The notes under the pieces: generated by a model
Seen by the model: the letters and a program-made list of their open reading frames with translations, nothing else
Told to the model about the DNA's origin: nothing
Databases searched by the model: none
Origin: Cupriavidus numazuensis
Lineage (GTDB): Bacteria; Pseudomonadota; Gammaproteobacteria; Burkholderiales; Burkholderiaceae
Assembly (NCBI RefSeq): GCF_905397435.1
Contig: NZ_CAJPVI010000033.1
Coordinates: 39,465 to 103,464 of the forward strand
Reading direction: 5' to 3'
Length of the DNA: 64,000 nt
Part shown: positions 44,258 through 52,966 of the stretch, one piece after another
How positions within the stretch are numbered: position 1 is the stretch's first letter
Layout of the letters: each line of letters opens with the position of its first letter
Made by a program: the position numbers and the translations under genes

Positions 44258-44662
44258 CGGGCTTTTAGGTCGAATTGACGGTGAAAGCTCTACCATTTTG
44301 GCGAGCTTTCAGCGGCCGACCCCGGAAATATGGATTTTTTGCGATCAGAATGGTGCCGCTCTCTGTAGAACGGGGCCGGACCCTCAATTTTTGGCGCCAG
44401 ACGCCAAAAGATCATGATATTGAGTTGCCGGCGGAAAGGCGCTGTCAAACACGGTAGCTTTCGCGGAATATTCGGCGTATGGCGATGCAACTTCCTGGCC
44501 GATGGTCAGAGGCTTCGATTGACTGTCGCTAACGCGGATTTTCTCGAAAATCGTAAAAAATACCGGGTGCCAGTTGAAAGCTCGCCAAAATCGTAGAGCT
44601 TTCGACGAATATTCCACCCTATTTTGCTGGTTCAATAAGCGGCATCCCACAGGACCGCCGCA
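44258..44662. promoter_or_regulatory. Shared divergent control region of the two transfer blocks
   Basis: This gap drives virB11 leftward and virB8 rightward. A 28-base element at 44283-44310 recurs as its reverse complement at 44576-44603 with one mismatch. Each element is itself dyad-like: GAAAGCTC at one end and GAGCTTTC at the other, with TTTTGGCG or CGCCAAAA inside. A third site, TTTTGGCG-CCAGA-CGCCAAAA, lies at 44389-44409. Partial copies of AGCTTTCGxxGAATATTC occur near 44456 and 44597. The layout suggests cooperative operator binding and looping by a transfer regulator. Confidence 0.75.
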
Positions 44663-45370
44663 ATGCCGCTATTTAGTAGAAAGTCCGATCAAGCCAAAGC
44701 CCTTGCCGTAGCGCCCGGCGCGTATGGCAACGAAAGCCCCGAGCAAGTGATCTTCGATCGCACCACGCGCCTTAACGTGGAGCGCAACCACTGGAAGATT
44801 GCTACGCTTGGCATCGGCTGCATCGCGCTGGCGGCAATCATGACGCGTGAGCCCGCGCCGTCTGTCGTCAAGGCCGTTGGCGTCTCGGCGGATGCGACGG
44901 GCAAGCCCATCGTGCGGGAACTGGAGGCATTCCAGCCACAAGCGATTCAGCTGCAGTGGGCCTTCAAGGATCTCGTTACGCGCTGGTTCACCATTGAGCC
45001 GATCCTCACGCCGAAGGTCGAAGACTCGCGCATGGCGAAGACGATTCGCTCGGTCCGCGACCAGATGCTCGGCTCATCGCGCAAGCAGTTCGAAGACTGG
45101 ATGGACGACGACAAGCCGTTCGCACAGGTCGGGGCTTCGCCCACCCTGGTGCGTGAGGTGAAGGTGGTCAACGTCGCGGCGCTGCCCGATAGCACGGTCG
45201 CGGTCGAATTCATCGCCTCCACCAGCGAGGACGGGTTCAAGCCGCGTAAGCAGCGCTACGCGGTCACGTTCCGCTATCAGGTCAAGCCGCCGACCAGCGA
45301 CGGGGTGCTCGGCACCAATCCGTTTGGCATCTACCCCGTCTTTTTCAGCATTCAAAAATCCGCGGCCTGA
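44663..45370 (+). CDS. virB8: VirB8-type inner-membrane assembly protein
   Basis: A 235-residue bitopic protein: a cytoplasmic N-terminus, one helix (IATLGIGCIALAAIM, about 48-63) and a periplasmic NTF2-like domain (WAFKDLVTRWFTIEPIL, then VNVAALPDSTVAVEFIA, QRYAVTFRYQV). The ribosome site before ATG 44663 is weak (GGACCGCCGCA), and the gene opens the rightward operon. Confidence 0.88.
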   Translation: MPLFSRKSDQAKALAVAPGAYGNESPEQVIFDRTTRLNVERNHWKIATLGIGCIALAAIMTREPAPSVVKAVGVSADATGKPIVRELEAFQPQAIQLQWAFKDLVTRWFTIEPILTPKVEDSRMAKTIRSVRDQMLGSSRKQFEDWMDDDKPFAQVGASPTLVREVKVVNVAALPDSTVAVEFIASTSEDGFKPRKQRYAVTFRYQVKPPTSDGVLGTNPFGIYPVFFSIQKSAA

Positions 45371-45386
45371 CGCCGCCCACCTGCCC

Positions 45387-46289
45387 ATGAAAGCTCGTAC
45401 GTCCTGCCGGCTCATGCCGGCCGTCTTCGCCGCCGCATTGGCGTTGCTGCTGCCCGCCACCCACGGCCACGCCGCCGACAAGCCCGGCAAGAAGAGCGCC
45501 GCCTCGCTGGCTGGCTTTGGCATCGGCGACCTCAGCGATGCGATGAATCCAGCCAACCCGTTCAACGGTGGCGTGGAACCGATGGCGCTGCCGGGCGACT
45601 CGCGCCTGGTGGTGTTCACCTACAACCGCGATCAGATCTTCCGCGTGCTGTCGGCGCCCCTCAAGATGACCACGATCGAGTTTCCGGAAGACGAACAGAT
45701 TGTTGGCGATCCAGCGTGGGGGGAGAGCATCCGGTGGGACTTCGACACCGACGGCGCGAACCACCTGTACCTCAAGCCGCAGGCGGCGGGCCTCGTGAAT
45801 ACGTTGTCGGTGAACACGAACAAGCGTAGCTACGAGTTCACGCTTGTGTCATCGCCGCTGGGCGGCATCTTCTATCAGAAAATCCGCTTCCGCATTCCGG
45901 CCTCGGTATCGGCAAAGGTTCGGGCGCGTAGCGAAGGGCGGGGCGACCACGCCGATCAGGCTGCGGGCGCGGAGTCCGGCTCCAAGAGCCCTGACGCGGT
46001 GGCGGTTTCCCCGGAGCAGTTGAACTTCGACTACTCGGTTTCGGGCAGCGCAAGCTTCCGGCCGGAGACGGCCTTCGACGATGGCAAGGCGCTGTGGCTG
46101 CGCATTCCCAAGGGCGCGGATTGGCCGGTTGCGCTCATCAAAGACGGTAGCGATTTCGTGGTGGTGAACAGCATCCGCCGCGGTGAATACCTGGTGGTCC
46201 AGCGCCTGGCCGATGTCGTGGCACTGCGCTCGGGCAACGATGAGGTCAAGATCGAGCCCGGTCGCCGGCGCATCCTGGGGCTGTTCTGA
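45387..46289 (+). CDS. virB9: VirB9-type outer-membrane core protein
   Basis: A 300-residue exported protein starting at ATG 45387, where a signal peptide opens (VFAAALALLLPATHGHAA). The N-terminal domain has RLVVFTYNRDQIFRVLSAPL and TIEFPEDEQIVGDPAWG; the C-terminal domain has KALWLRIPKGADWPVALI and YLVVQRLADVVALRSG. Both match VirB9/TrbG. The stop overlaps the virB10 start (TGATG). Confidence 0.9.
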   Translation: MKARTSCRLMPAVFAAALALLLPATHGHAADKPGKKSAASLAGFGIGDLSDAMNPANPFNGGVEPMALPGDSRLVVFTYNRDQIFRVLSAPLKMTTIEFPEDEQIVGDPAWGESIRWDFDTDGANHLYLKPQAAGLVNTLSVNTNKRSYEFTLVSSPLGGIFYQKIRFRIPASVSAKVRARSEGRGDHADQAAGAESGSKSPDAVAVSPEQLNFDYSVSGSASFRPETAFDDGKALWLRIPKGADWPVALIKDGSDFVVVNSIRRGEYLVVQRLADVVALRSGNDEVKIEPGRRRILGLF

Positions 46290-47521
46290 TGCGGGGTGCC
46301 AAACAGAACAAGGACGTCTCCGACGTGACCGACGCGCAGCAGCGCACGGTCAAGGGGAAGCTGCCACGCAACATCGTTGTCGCGCTCGGCGGCGTGGCGG
46401 CGGTGCTCGTCGGCGGACTGGGCTACTACTTCCAGTCGATCAGCGAGCAGCAGAGCGACCGCCGATCGGAGGACGCCCGCGCGGAGCAGTTGAAGCAGCG
46501 TACCGGCAGTGCCGATGGCGGCCCGTCGCTCGAGCAAATGATTCGGGAGCAGGCCGACAAGGCGCGCGAGGAGGCGGCACGGCAGAAGGCGCAGAGCAGC
46601 CAGCCGGATATGAGCAAGGCGCCAGTCATGAAAGCGGCCGACCTTACCGGCAGCGAAGCGGCCAAGACGTCGACTCCCGACGCCGCCAGGAACAAGCTCG
46701 ACGAGCTCTATACGGCCCCGGTCTTCAAGGGCACGCGCAAATCGCAGGTCAACGCAAGCAAGCCGCTCGCGGGTCTCGTCGACGTCACCGATCCGGCGCA
46801 AATGCGCGCGCTGCAGCAGGCGGCCGTCGCTCGGGCCAACGGCAACGCTGCGGGCCAGGATATCGCGGCGCCGGCTAGCTCCTCGGACAAACAGTTCCTG
46901 CGCGATGCCAGTGCCACGAATACCGTGCGCACCGGGTTCGACGGCAAGCTGCCGAAATGCACCCTCAGTCGCGGCTTTGTCATCCCGGCTACGTTCGTCG
47001 GCGGCCTGAATTCAGACAAGCCGGGCGAGTTCCGCGCAACCGTGTCCCAGGACGTCTACGACACGGTCAACGGCAAGTGCAAGATGATCCCGGCGGGCAG
47101 CACGCTGGTGGGCACGTACAGCGCCGACGTCGCGATCGGACAGGAGCGCATTCTCACGGCGTTCGTGCGCATGCAGCTCCCCAACGGCAAGACCGTGCCG
47201 CTCATGGGTATGCAGGGCGCGGACGCGAATGGCTACTCGGGGATCAGCGGCGATGTGAACAACCATTTCTGGAAGATCTTCGGTAGCGCCCTGGTCATCG
47301 GTGCCCTTGAACTCGCCTTCAACGACTCGAACACGGCCTCCACGGTAGGCCCGGCCGGATTGACCACCTACGGCAACGCTGCGGGGCAGGTCGCCACGCA
47401 GACCGCGTCGACGATCCTGAGCCGCAATCAGAACATCCGGCCGACCATCACGACAGAACCGGGGCAGAAGATGATCGTGCAGGTCAAGCACGACATCGTG
47501 CTGGAGCCCTACCGTGACTAA
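46289..47521 (+). CDS. virB10: VirB10-type spanning core protein
   Basis: A 410-residue protein: one helix (IVVALGGVAAVLVGGLGYYF, about 31-50), a charged coiled-coil/linker part, and the VirB10/TrbI C-terminal barrel (CTLSRGFVIPATFVGGLNSD, then IPAGSTLVGTYSADVAIGQE, GQKMIVQVKHDIVLEPY). It links inner and outer membrane parts of the channel. It overlaps the next gene by eight bases. Confidence 0.92.
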   Translation: MRGAKQNKDVSDVTDAQQRTVKGKLPRNIVVALGGVAAVLVGGLGYYFQSISEQQSDRRSEDARAEQLKQRTGSADGGPSLEQMIREQADKAREEAARQKAQSSQPDMSKAPVMKAADLTGSEAAKTSTPDAARNKLDELYTAPVFKGTRKSQVNASKPLAGLVDVTDPAQMRALQQAAVARANGNAAGQDIAAPASSSDKQFLRDASATNTVRTGFDGKLPKCTLSRGFVIPATFVGGLNSDKPGEFRATVSQDVYDTVNGKCKMIPAGSTLVGTYSADVAIGQERILTAFVRMQLPNGKTVPLMGMQGADANGYSGISGDVNNHFWKIFGSALVIGALELAFNDSNTASTVGPAGLTTYGNAAGQVATQTASTILSRNQNIRPTITTEPGQKMIVQVKHDIVLEPYRD

Positions 47522-48317
47522 GCGCGCCATTGGCTTCCTGGCCGTTTATGCCTGGCTCGCGGCAGGCGCTGCGCAGGCCGCGACGATCGAGGCTGTGGTC
47601 AGTCCGACCGCAGTGGTGGTGCGCGCGGACGGGCGGGTGCGTGTGCACCTTCTGGCCGGCAAGCCGGTTCTGTACTGCGGTGTGGATGCGTTCGTGGGCT
47701 GGTCGGCACGGCTGCTGGGTGCGCCAATCGATGCGGGCGGGGACGAAGGGCCGGTCGTGACGCTGGACGGAAAAGCCACGCCGATTGCGACGTTGTTCGT
47801 GCGGCAGGGATGGCTTCGGCCGCCGGTGCTGAATGATTTCGCGCAGGCGGCCATGGCCGAGCGCCGCGGTGGCTGGGCATGTGCGCCGAAGACCGAGGCG
47901 TTCTCGCAGATGAGCGAGCGCGTCGACCCCAAGATCCTGGCCGGCATTGCCATGAACGAGTCGGCGTATCGAGGTCGGCCCTGGCCGTGGACGCTGAATG
48001 TAGCCGGACGGGGCATGTTCTTTGCGACCCGCGAGGACGCCCATGCTGCGATTCAGGGGCTTCTTGCCGCACAGCGCTGTGACTTCGACGTCGGCCTGAT
48101 GCAGGTGAACTGGTGCTACCACAGGCAGCGTTTTGCCTCTCCGTGGGACGCACTTGCGCCGGCCACCAATATCCGCGTGGCGGAATCCATCCTGACGGAA
48201 AACCTGCAGCGCAGCGGTTCGGCGATGAAGGCCGTGGCCTGGTACCACAGCGCCGATCCAGCGCGCGGCGGCCCGTATCTCTCCCGCTTCATGAACCACC
48301 TCTCCCATTTCCAATGA
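47514..48317 (+). CDS. Lytic transglycosylase with N-terminal nuclease-like fold (VirB1 role)
   Basis: A 267-residue exported protein; GTG 47514 opens the signal FLAVYAWLAAGAAQA. Residues 22-115 look like a small OB/thermonuclease-like domain (VVRADGRVRVHLLAGKPVLY, then ARLLGAPIDAG, TLFVRQGWLRPP), without obvious catalytic residues. Residues about 140-260 are a lysozyme-like domain with the catalytic Glu in AGIAMNESAYRG and the GLMQVNW motif. It should open the wall for the channel. The N-terminal domain assignment is tentative. Confidence 0.7.
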   Translation: MTKRAIGFLAVYAWLAAGAAQAATIEAVVSPTAVVVRADGRVRVHLLAGKPVLYCGVDAFVGWSARLLGAPIDAGGDEGPVVTLDGKATPIATLFVRQGWLRPPVLNDFAQAAMAERRGGWACAPKTEAFSQMSERVDPKILAGIAMNESAYRGRPWPWTLNVAGRGMFFATREDAHAAIQGLLAAQRCDFDVGLMQVNWCYHRQRFASPWDALAPATNIRVAESILTENLQRSGSAMKAVAWYHSADPARGGPYLSRFMNHLSHFQ

Positions 48318-49591
48318 CGAAGCCGCTCTTCCTCTCCGCACTGCTCTTGATGGCGAGCGGGCAAGCCATCGCGGCGGACACCGATCCGCTTGACTTCGAC
48401 TACCAGGTGGTGGCGCGGGCGAGCGATCGCCCGGCGCTGATCTTCAATGACGGCGTGTCAACGTATGTGCAGCCACGGGCTGGCCAGGCGGTATCGGCTG
48501 ATGGCGCGCAGCAGAATGGACCGTATTGGGTCATCGAGGGCGTGCCGGATGTTGTGCGCTACAGTGTGAACGGCCAGCCGGTCGTGGCGCGACTGAAGCG
48601 CGCAAATGGGTTCACGTCTGAGCCGCAGACTGTGGCGAGCGACTCTGGCAGCCGCGCTGCCATCTCGGGGCGAATTGCCTTGATGGGCAGCTATACGACG
48701 TTGCCACTGGTCCGCGCAGGACGCTGGTCCCTGCCTTTGGCGCAAACGGTCAAGACCATCGCACCTGGCGGCTGGACTGGCACCGCGCAGAAGGACGTTC
48801 CACTCACCGATGAGGTCTCGCTTGAGCTGCATAGCGGCGAGAACTGGCTCCAGGCGCTCTCGCGGCTTCTGAAGCGGCGCAATCTCTACGCAGAGGTCGA
48901 CTTCGCTCGCCGCAACATCGGCTTGCGCGCCTCGCCGCCTAAGGGATTCGCGGTAGCCGGCGAAGCGCCTGGTGAAGTAGGTCCGGGCAGGACGCTGCAA
49001 GCTGCCGCCGCCGGCCAGGCCACAGGCGCTCCGGCGCCCGTCGAAACCTCGCCTGCACCGGCTGCCGTCACGGCCAGTCCGGTGCCCGAAGGACCGACGC
49101 TGGGCTCTGCTTTCGGCGCGGTGGCAATTCGCGACAACAAGCAGGGCCGCATCGAAATCCGCTTCGACCGTGAGCCTACGGACCTGGTCGTGCGCGATGC
49201 GTCCGACAGCAAGATCTGGACGAAGTGGGACGAAACTCAACGCGTGTTGTCGTTTGCCACGGTGGACCGCTTTACAGCGACCGCGGAGGGCAAGTCCGTG
49301 GAGGTGACGCGCTCGCCCGAGATTGATTACGAGTTCCCGCGCGAGAACACCGCTGGCCTAGACATGATCTTTGAGAAGGATGGGGCAACCTACCTGAGCT
49401 TCGCGAAATCGTTGGTCAGCGTGTCCGTCTTCGGCGATGACCACCAGCGCAACGGCGAACAGAAGGACCGCTACTACAAGTTCAACGGAATCGCAGCGCG
49501 CTTGACGATCATCGCGGACGGCAGTGTGGTCTACGTGGACCGGGTGCCGCAGGTGCGATTCAAGGAACGGCCGGGGAAGGTGGCCTTGTGA
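48314..49591 (+). CDS. Exported VirB9/TrbG-like and TcpQ-like protein
   Basis: A 425-residue protein; ATG 48314 overlaps the previous stop and opens the signal LFLSALLLMASGQAIA. Residues about 30-95 (RPALIFNDGVSTYVQPRAGQ) and about 345-420 (GLDMIFEKDGATYLSFAKSL) look like two copies of the beta module of VirB9/TrbG. Between them lies a TcpQ/PilL-type segment (ENWLQALSRLLKRRNLYAEV). It probably bridges the channel core and the pilus secretin. No named family fits the whole protein. Confidence 0.55.
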   Translation: MTKPLFLSALLLMASGQAIAADTDPLDFDYQVVARASDRPALIFNDGVSTYVQPRAGQAVSADGAQQNGPYWVIEGVPDVVRYSVNGQPVVARLKRANGFTSEPQTVASDSGSRAAISGRIALMGSYTTLPLVRAGRWSLPLAQTVKTIAPGGWTGTAQKDVPLTDEVSLELHSGENWLQALSRLLKRRNLYAEVDFARRNIGLRASPPKGFAVAGEAPGEVGPGRTLQAAAAGQATGAPAPVETSPAPAAVTASPVPEGPTLGSAFGAVAIRDNKQGRIEIRFDREPTDLVVRDASDSKIWTKWDETQRVLSFATVDRFTATAEGKSVEVTRSPEIDYEFPRENTAGLDMIFEKDGATYLSFAKSLVSVSVFGDDHQRNGEQKDRYYKFNGIAARLTIIADGSVVYVDRVPQVRFKERPGKVAL

Positions 49592-50025
49592 AGCACAGCT
49601 CGATCGCGTCCGTCATGGCCTTGAGCCTGCTGGCTGGTGCTGCCAATGCAGATTGCCTGGACGATGCCGCAGTGTTTCATGGCATCAGTCCGCCCTTGCT
49701 GCGCAGCATCGCCATGCAGGAGTCTGGCATGCGGTCATGGGTCACCAACCGCAATGGCAACGGTTCGGAAGATATTGGGCTCATGCAGATCAACTCGATC
49801 CATCTGCCGAGGCTCGCCCAGTATGGTCTCACGCGGGATCACCTCTTCAATGGGTGCGTCAACGCCTATGTCGGTGCGTGGATTCTTCGCGAAAACATCC
49901 AACGCTATGGACCGACATGGAGGGCGGTGGGTGCCTACAACGCGTCATCACCCGATAAGCAGTTGCGGTACGCCAATCAGATTCATGCGCGGTGGCAGGC
50001 GCTACAAAGCGCCGCCTTGCGGTAG
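49588..50025 (+). CDS. Second lytic transglycosylase (PilT/VirB1-like)
   Basis: A 145-residue single-domain lytic transglycosylase of the IagB/PilT(IncI) kind. GTG 49588 overlaps the previous stop. The signal peptide ends near GAANA. The catalytic Glu is in IAMQESGMRSW, and IGLMQINSIHLPRL is the typical substrate-groove motif. In IncI plasmids such an enzyme belongs to the thin-pilus operon, so this one likely serves the pilus and the earlier one the channel. Confidence 0.82.
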   Translation: MKHSSIASVMALSLLAGAANADCLDDAAVFHGISPPLLRSIAMQESGMRSWVTNRNGNGSEDIGLMQINSIHLPRLAQYGLTRDHLFNGCVNAYVGAWILRENIQRYGPTWRAVGAYNASSPDKQLRYANQIHARWQALQSAALR

Positions 50026-50053
50026 TTCCAACCGTTCACTCGAAAGCATCGTT

Positions 50054-50587
50054 ATGTGCCATTCCACACGAACCATCCGCATTGCCGCCGCAGCGGCGTC
50101 ACTTCTGAGCGGAGTCGTCGTTGCACCGGCAGTACACGCCGCGCAGCTGTCGACCGACGGCTGGCAGTCGTTGCAGCCGGCGCGAGCCAGCAAGGCAGCC
50201 ATCGACACTACGCTGCTGGCCGCTAATCACCCGACGCTCGGCGCGTCGAGCCAGCCCACAGTGCAGTCAGCCGTTAATACTGCCCCGGCGGTTCCTCCTG
50301 CAGTCGCCCCAGCTATCGCCCCGGTCGTTGGCGATGTCTACCGCCTTGTGAAAGGCGAGCCGCTGCAACGGCAGTTGCAGAAGTGGGCCACGCGTGCCGG
50401 ATGGACGGTGGCATGGAATGTCCCGGATGGCTGGATCGTGCCGGGCGACAAGGACTATGGCAGCGACTTCGAGCGGGCGGTCCAGCGCGTGGTCGAGGAG
50501 CTGGCCAGCAACGGCGCCGATCTGGTCGGCGACAGTTGGCGGGGCAACCGCACGGTGATCATCAGCCAAAATGGAGCGGCGCAATGA
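50054..50587 (+). CDS. pilL: PilL/TcpQ-type pilus protein
   Basis: A 177-residue exported protein (signal IRIAAAAASLLSGVVVAPAV). The C-terminal 90 residues (EPLQRQLQKWATRAGWTVAW, then VVEELASNGADLVGDSWRGN) form the TcpQ/PilL domain that docks on the secretin. It is shorter than IncI PilL (about 350), so it keeps only the terminal domain. It overlaps pilN by four bases. Confidence 0.72.
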   Translation: MCHSTRTIRIAAAAASLLSGVVVAPAVHAAQLSTDGWQSLQPARASKAAIDTTLLAANHPTLGASSQPTVQSAVNTAPAVPPAVAPAIAPVVGDVYRLVKGEPLQRQLQKWATRAGWTVAWNVPDGWIVPGDKDYGSDFERAVQRVVEELASNGADLVGDSWRGNRTVIISQNGAAQ

Positions 50588-52263
50588 ACAAGAATAACCA
50601 GCGCTTTACCGCCGCCGCTGTTGCGGCAGCCACCTTGTTGTCGGGTTGCGGCGTGACGCAGACGCGCGATGTGCAAAACGCGATCGCAGCGGACGCTCAG
50701 GCGCGCTATGCCGATGCGCCGCGTAGCCGCCCCGTGTTCCGCGTCCATGAAGGTGCGTGGTTGCTCGGCGAGAAGATCCGTGCGAGCAAGGCACAGCCCG
50801 ATATCTATGGCAAGCATGTGGTGTTCAAGGGCACCATTGGCTCGCTGAACGAGGCGGCCAACTGGATCGTGCAGAGCGTCGGCGTGAGGGCGACCGTGGA
50901 GGCATCGGCCCTCGCCGCCCCAACTGGCACCTCCGGCATCGCCCAGGCGGCTGCGCTTCCGGCTGGTTCCGCCCGGCCAATCGGTCCGATCCCGACTGGC
51001 GGAATGCCGCGCGTGGACCTGGCCGCGCCGCTGGCCGCGCCGCTGGCCGGGACGCCCGTGTCGGGCGCCGGTGTCGCGGCGGTATTGCCACTGACGCTGC
51101 GCTACGAAGGCAGCTTCAAGGGCTTTCTGGATGCCGTCGAGGCGCATTTTGGCGTCTGGTCGCGTTACAACGACGGCACGGTGACGTTCTTTAAGACGGA
51201 GACCCGTACCTTCATGCTGCCGAGCCTTGCCGATACGTCGTCGATGGACGGATCGATCACCACCTCTGACAGCGGCTCAGGCGGTACCGCTGGCGCAGCA
51301 GGTAATGCAAGCAGCGCTGGAGGGAGCACCGGCCGGGGCGGTCAGACGATGAAGTCGTTCATCGAGGTAAAGCCCTGGGAGACCCTCCAGGTCACTGCGA
51401 AAGCCGTCGCTGGCGCGAGCGCTGAAGTGGTCGTCGACAAGAATCTGGGCACGCTGACGGTCACGGGTGATCCGGTGCAGTGCGATCGCATTGAACAGTT
51501 CGTGAAGAGCCTGGCGGCCATGTATGGCAAGCAGGTCGCCATCGACGTTCAGGTCTACGAAGTGCGCGTGACACGCGAGGACAACTATGGACTGAACCTC
51601 TCGCTCGCCTACCAGAGCTCCAGCGGCCAGCCGGGCGTCTCTTTCAGTTCGGCCAGCACGCCGACGGTTTCGGGCGGTGCTTCGCCTGCGACGCTGGGCG
51701 CAACGATCATGAGTGGCCCGTTTGCTGGCAGCAAAGCCGTGGTTCAGGCGCTTTCGTCGCTGGGCAATGTGTCGCAGGTGGTCTCTCGTTCAGGTGTCAC
51801 CCAGAACGGCAAGGTGCTGGCCCTGCAGACCGCGACGCTGCAGGACTACGTTGCCCAGGCCCAGACGACGCTGGCCGCCAACGTGGGGTCGACCAGCTCG
51901 ATCCAAACCGGGACGGTCACTTACGGCTTTACCAGCAACTTCCTGCCGAAGGTAGTCGACGGTCGAATCTTGATGAACTTCGACATGACGCTGTCGGACC
52001 TGCTGCCACTGCAGCCGTTCAAGTCCGGCGGTGAGGCGAATCAGAGCACCGTGCAGCTTCGCACGATGCCGACCAATCGGTTCACGCAATCGATCACGCT
52101 GAAGCCCGGCGAATCGTTAGTCCTGACGGGTCTGCGCAATCAGAAGGCAACCACGTCCAACAATGGGATCGGCGAGCCGTGGATGGCCGCGCTCGGCGGT
52201 GGGGTTGGCGCCACGAGGGGCGACACGGTCATCGCCATCATGATCTCGGCCCGCTTGCTGTAA
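50584..52263 (+). CDS. pilN: Type IVb pilus secretin, lipoprotein
   Basis: A 559-residue outer-membrane secretin. ATG 50584 opens a lipoprotein signal (AVAAATLLSGCGVTQ). N-domain segments (VFRVHEGAWLLGEKI; LRYEGSFKGFLDAVEAHFGV) precede the secretin core (VVVDKNLGTLTVTGDPVQCD, then IDVQVYEVRVTREDNYG, and SITLKPGESLVLTGLRN). Matches PilN of IncI/R64-type thin pili and BfpB. Confidence 0.88.
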   Translation: MNKNNQRFTAAAVAAATLLSGCGVTQTRDVQNAIAADAQARYADAPRSRPVFRVHEGAWLLGEKIRASKAQPDIYGKHVVFKGTIGSLNEAANWIVQSVGVRATVEASALAAPTGTSGIAQAAALPAGSARPIGPIPTGGMPRVDLAAPLAAPLAGTPVSGAGVAAVLPLTLRYEGSFKGFLDAVEAHFGVWSRYNDGTVTFFKTETRTFMLPSLADTSSMDGSITTSDSGSGGTAGAAGNASSAGGSTGRGGQTMKSFIEVKPWETLQVTAKAVAGASAEVVVDKNLGTLTVTGDPVQCDRIEQFVKSLAAMYGKQVAIDVQVYEVRVTREDNYGLNLSLAYQSSSGQPGVSFSSASTPTVSGGASPATLGATIMSGPFAGSKAVVQALSSLGNVSQVVSRSGVTQNGKVLALQTATLQDYVAQAQTTLAANVGSTSSIQTGTVTYGFTSNFLPKVVDGRILMNFDMTLSDLLPLQPFKSGGEANQSTVQLRTMPTNRFTQSITLKPGESLVLTGLRNQKATTSNNGIGEPWMAALGGGVGATRGDTVIAIMISARLL

Positions 52264-52279
52264 CACAGAGACAATTTCC

Positions 52280-52963
52280 ATGCAGAATCGCGCATTCATT
52301 CATCGTTGGGCGCCGGTCGCTCTGGCGGCAGCCATCGGGTGTCAGGCAGCAGCGTTCTCGGCCAATGCCGCGGCGGCAACGTCCAATCTGGCCGCGGCGG
52401 CGATCGCGGCGGCCGCAGCGAACCCGGTGACGACACAACCGGCTTCGACGGCGGCGGCACAGCCGTCCCTGCCAAGTGCTGCGCCGCAGGGCGCGAGCCA
52501 TCTTCCCGCGGCGACCAGTGCCGGATCGGCCGGCGAGGCCGTTCAGGCTCCGCGCCCCACCGACGCGCCCGAGTTGGCAGCGCTACAGGCTCAGATCGCC
52601 TTGTGGAAGGCGCGCGCGGAGATCGCCAAGTACAAGGCGGAGGTCAAGCGCGCCGAGGATTCGCTGACGGCGACTCCCGCAGGCGGAGCGCCTTCCGTTG
52701 GCGCCCCCGGCATCTCGTTAGCTGCGCCGATGCCGGTGGGCGGTGCCATTGGCGATCGCGCTAAGGGCCTGTCGACGGAAACGCTCCGTCTCGTGTCGCT
52801 GCGCGCGTTTGATGGGCATTTCAACGCCATCGTGGATGTCAACGGGCGCACGGTCCCGGTTCAGCCCGGCGACGCACTCGACGGCGGCTGGAAGGTGGTG
52901 AGCATCGACGAAGTTGGCGTAAAGCTTGCCAACGGCAAGCGCGTGCGCACGTTGAGGCCGTAA
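52280..52963 (+). CDS. pilP: Type IVb pilus protein PilP
   Basis: A 227-residue exported protein with an Ala/Pro-rich middle, a short coiled coil (LAALQAQIALWKARAEIAKY) and the conserved PilP C-terminal beta domain (VSLRAFDGHFNAIVDVNGRT, then GWKVVSIDEVGVKLANGKRV). Located between pilN and pilO as in IncI operons. Confidence 0.82.
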   Translation: MQNRAFIHRWAPVALAAAIGCQAAAFSANAAAATSNLAAAAIAAAAANPVTTQPASTAAAQPSLPSAAPQGASHLPAATSAGSAGEAVQAPRPTDAPELAALQAQIALWKARAEIAKYKAEVKRAEDSLTATPAGGAPSVGAPGISLAAPMPVGGAIGDRAKGLSTETLRLVSLRAFDGHFNAIVDVNGRTVPVQPGDALDGGWKVVSIDEVGVKLANGKRVRTLRP

Positions 52964-52966
52964 GCC

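Noticed and set aside
52306..52764. Gly/Arg-rich frame overlapping pilP
   Set aside because: Out-of-frame reading of the Ala-rich part of pilP; no start signal.
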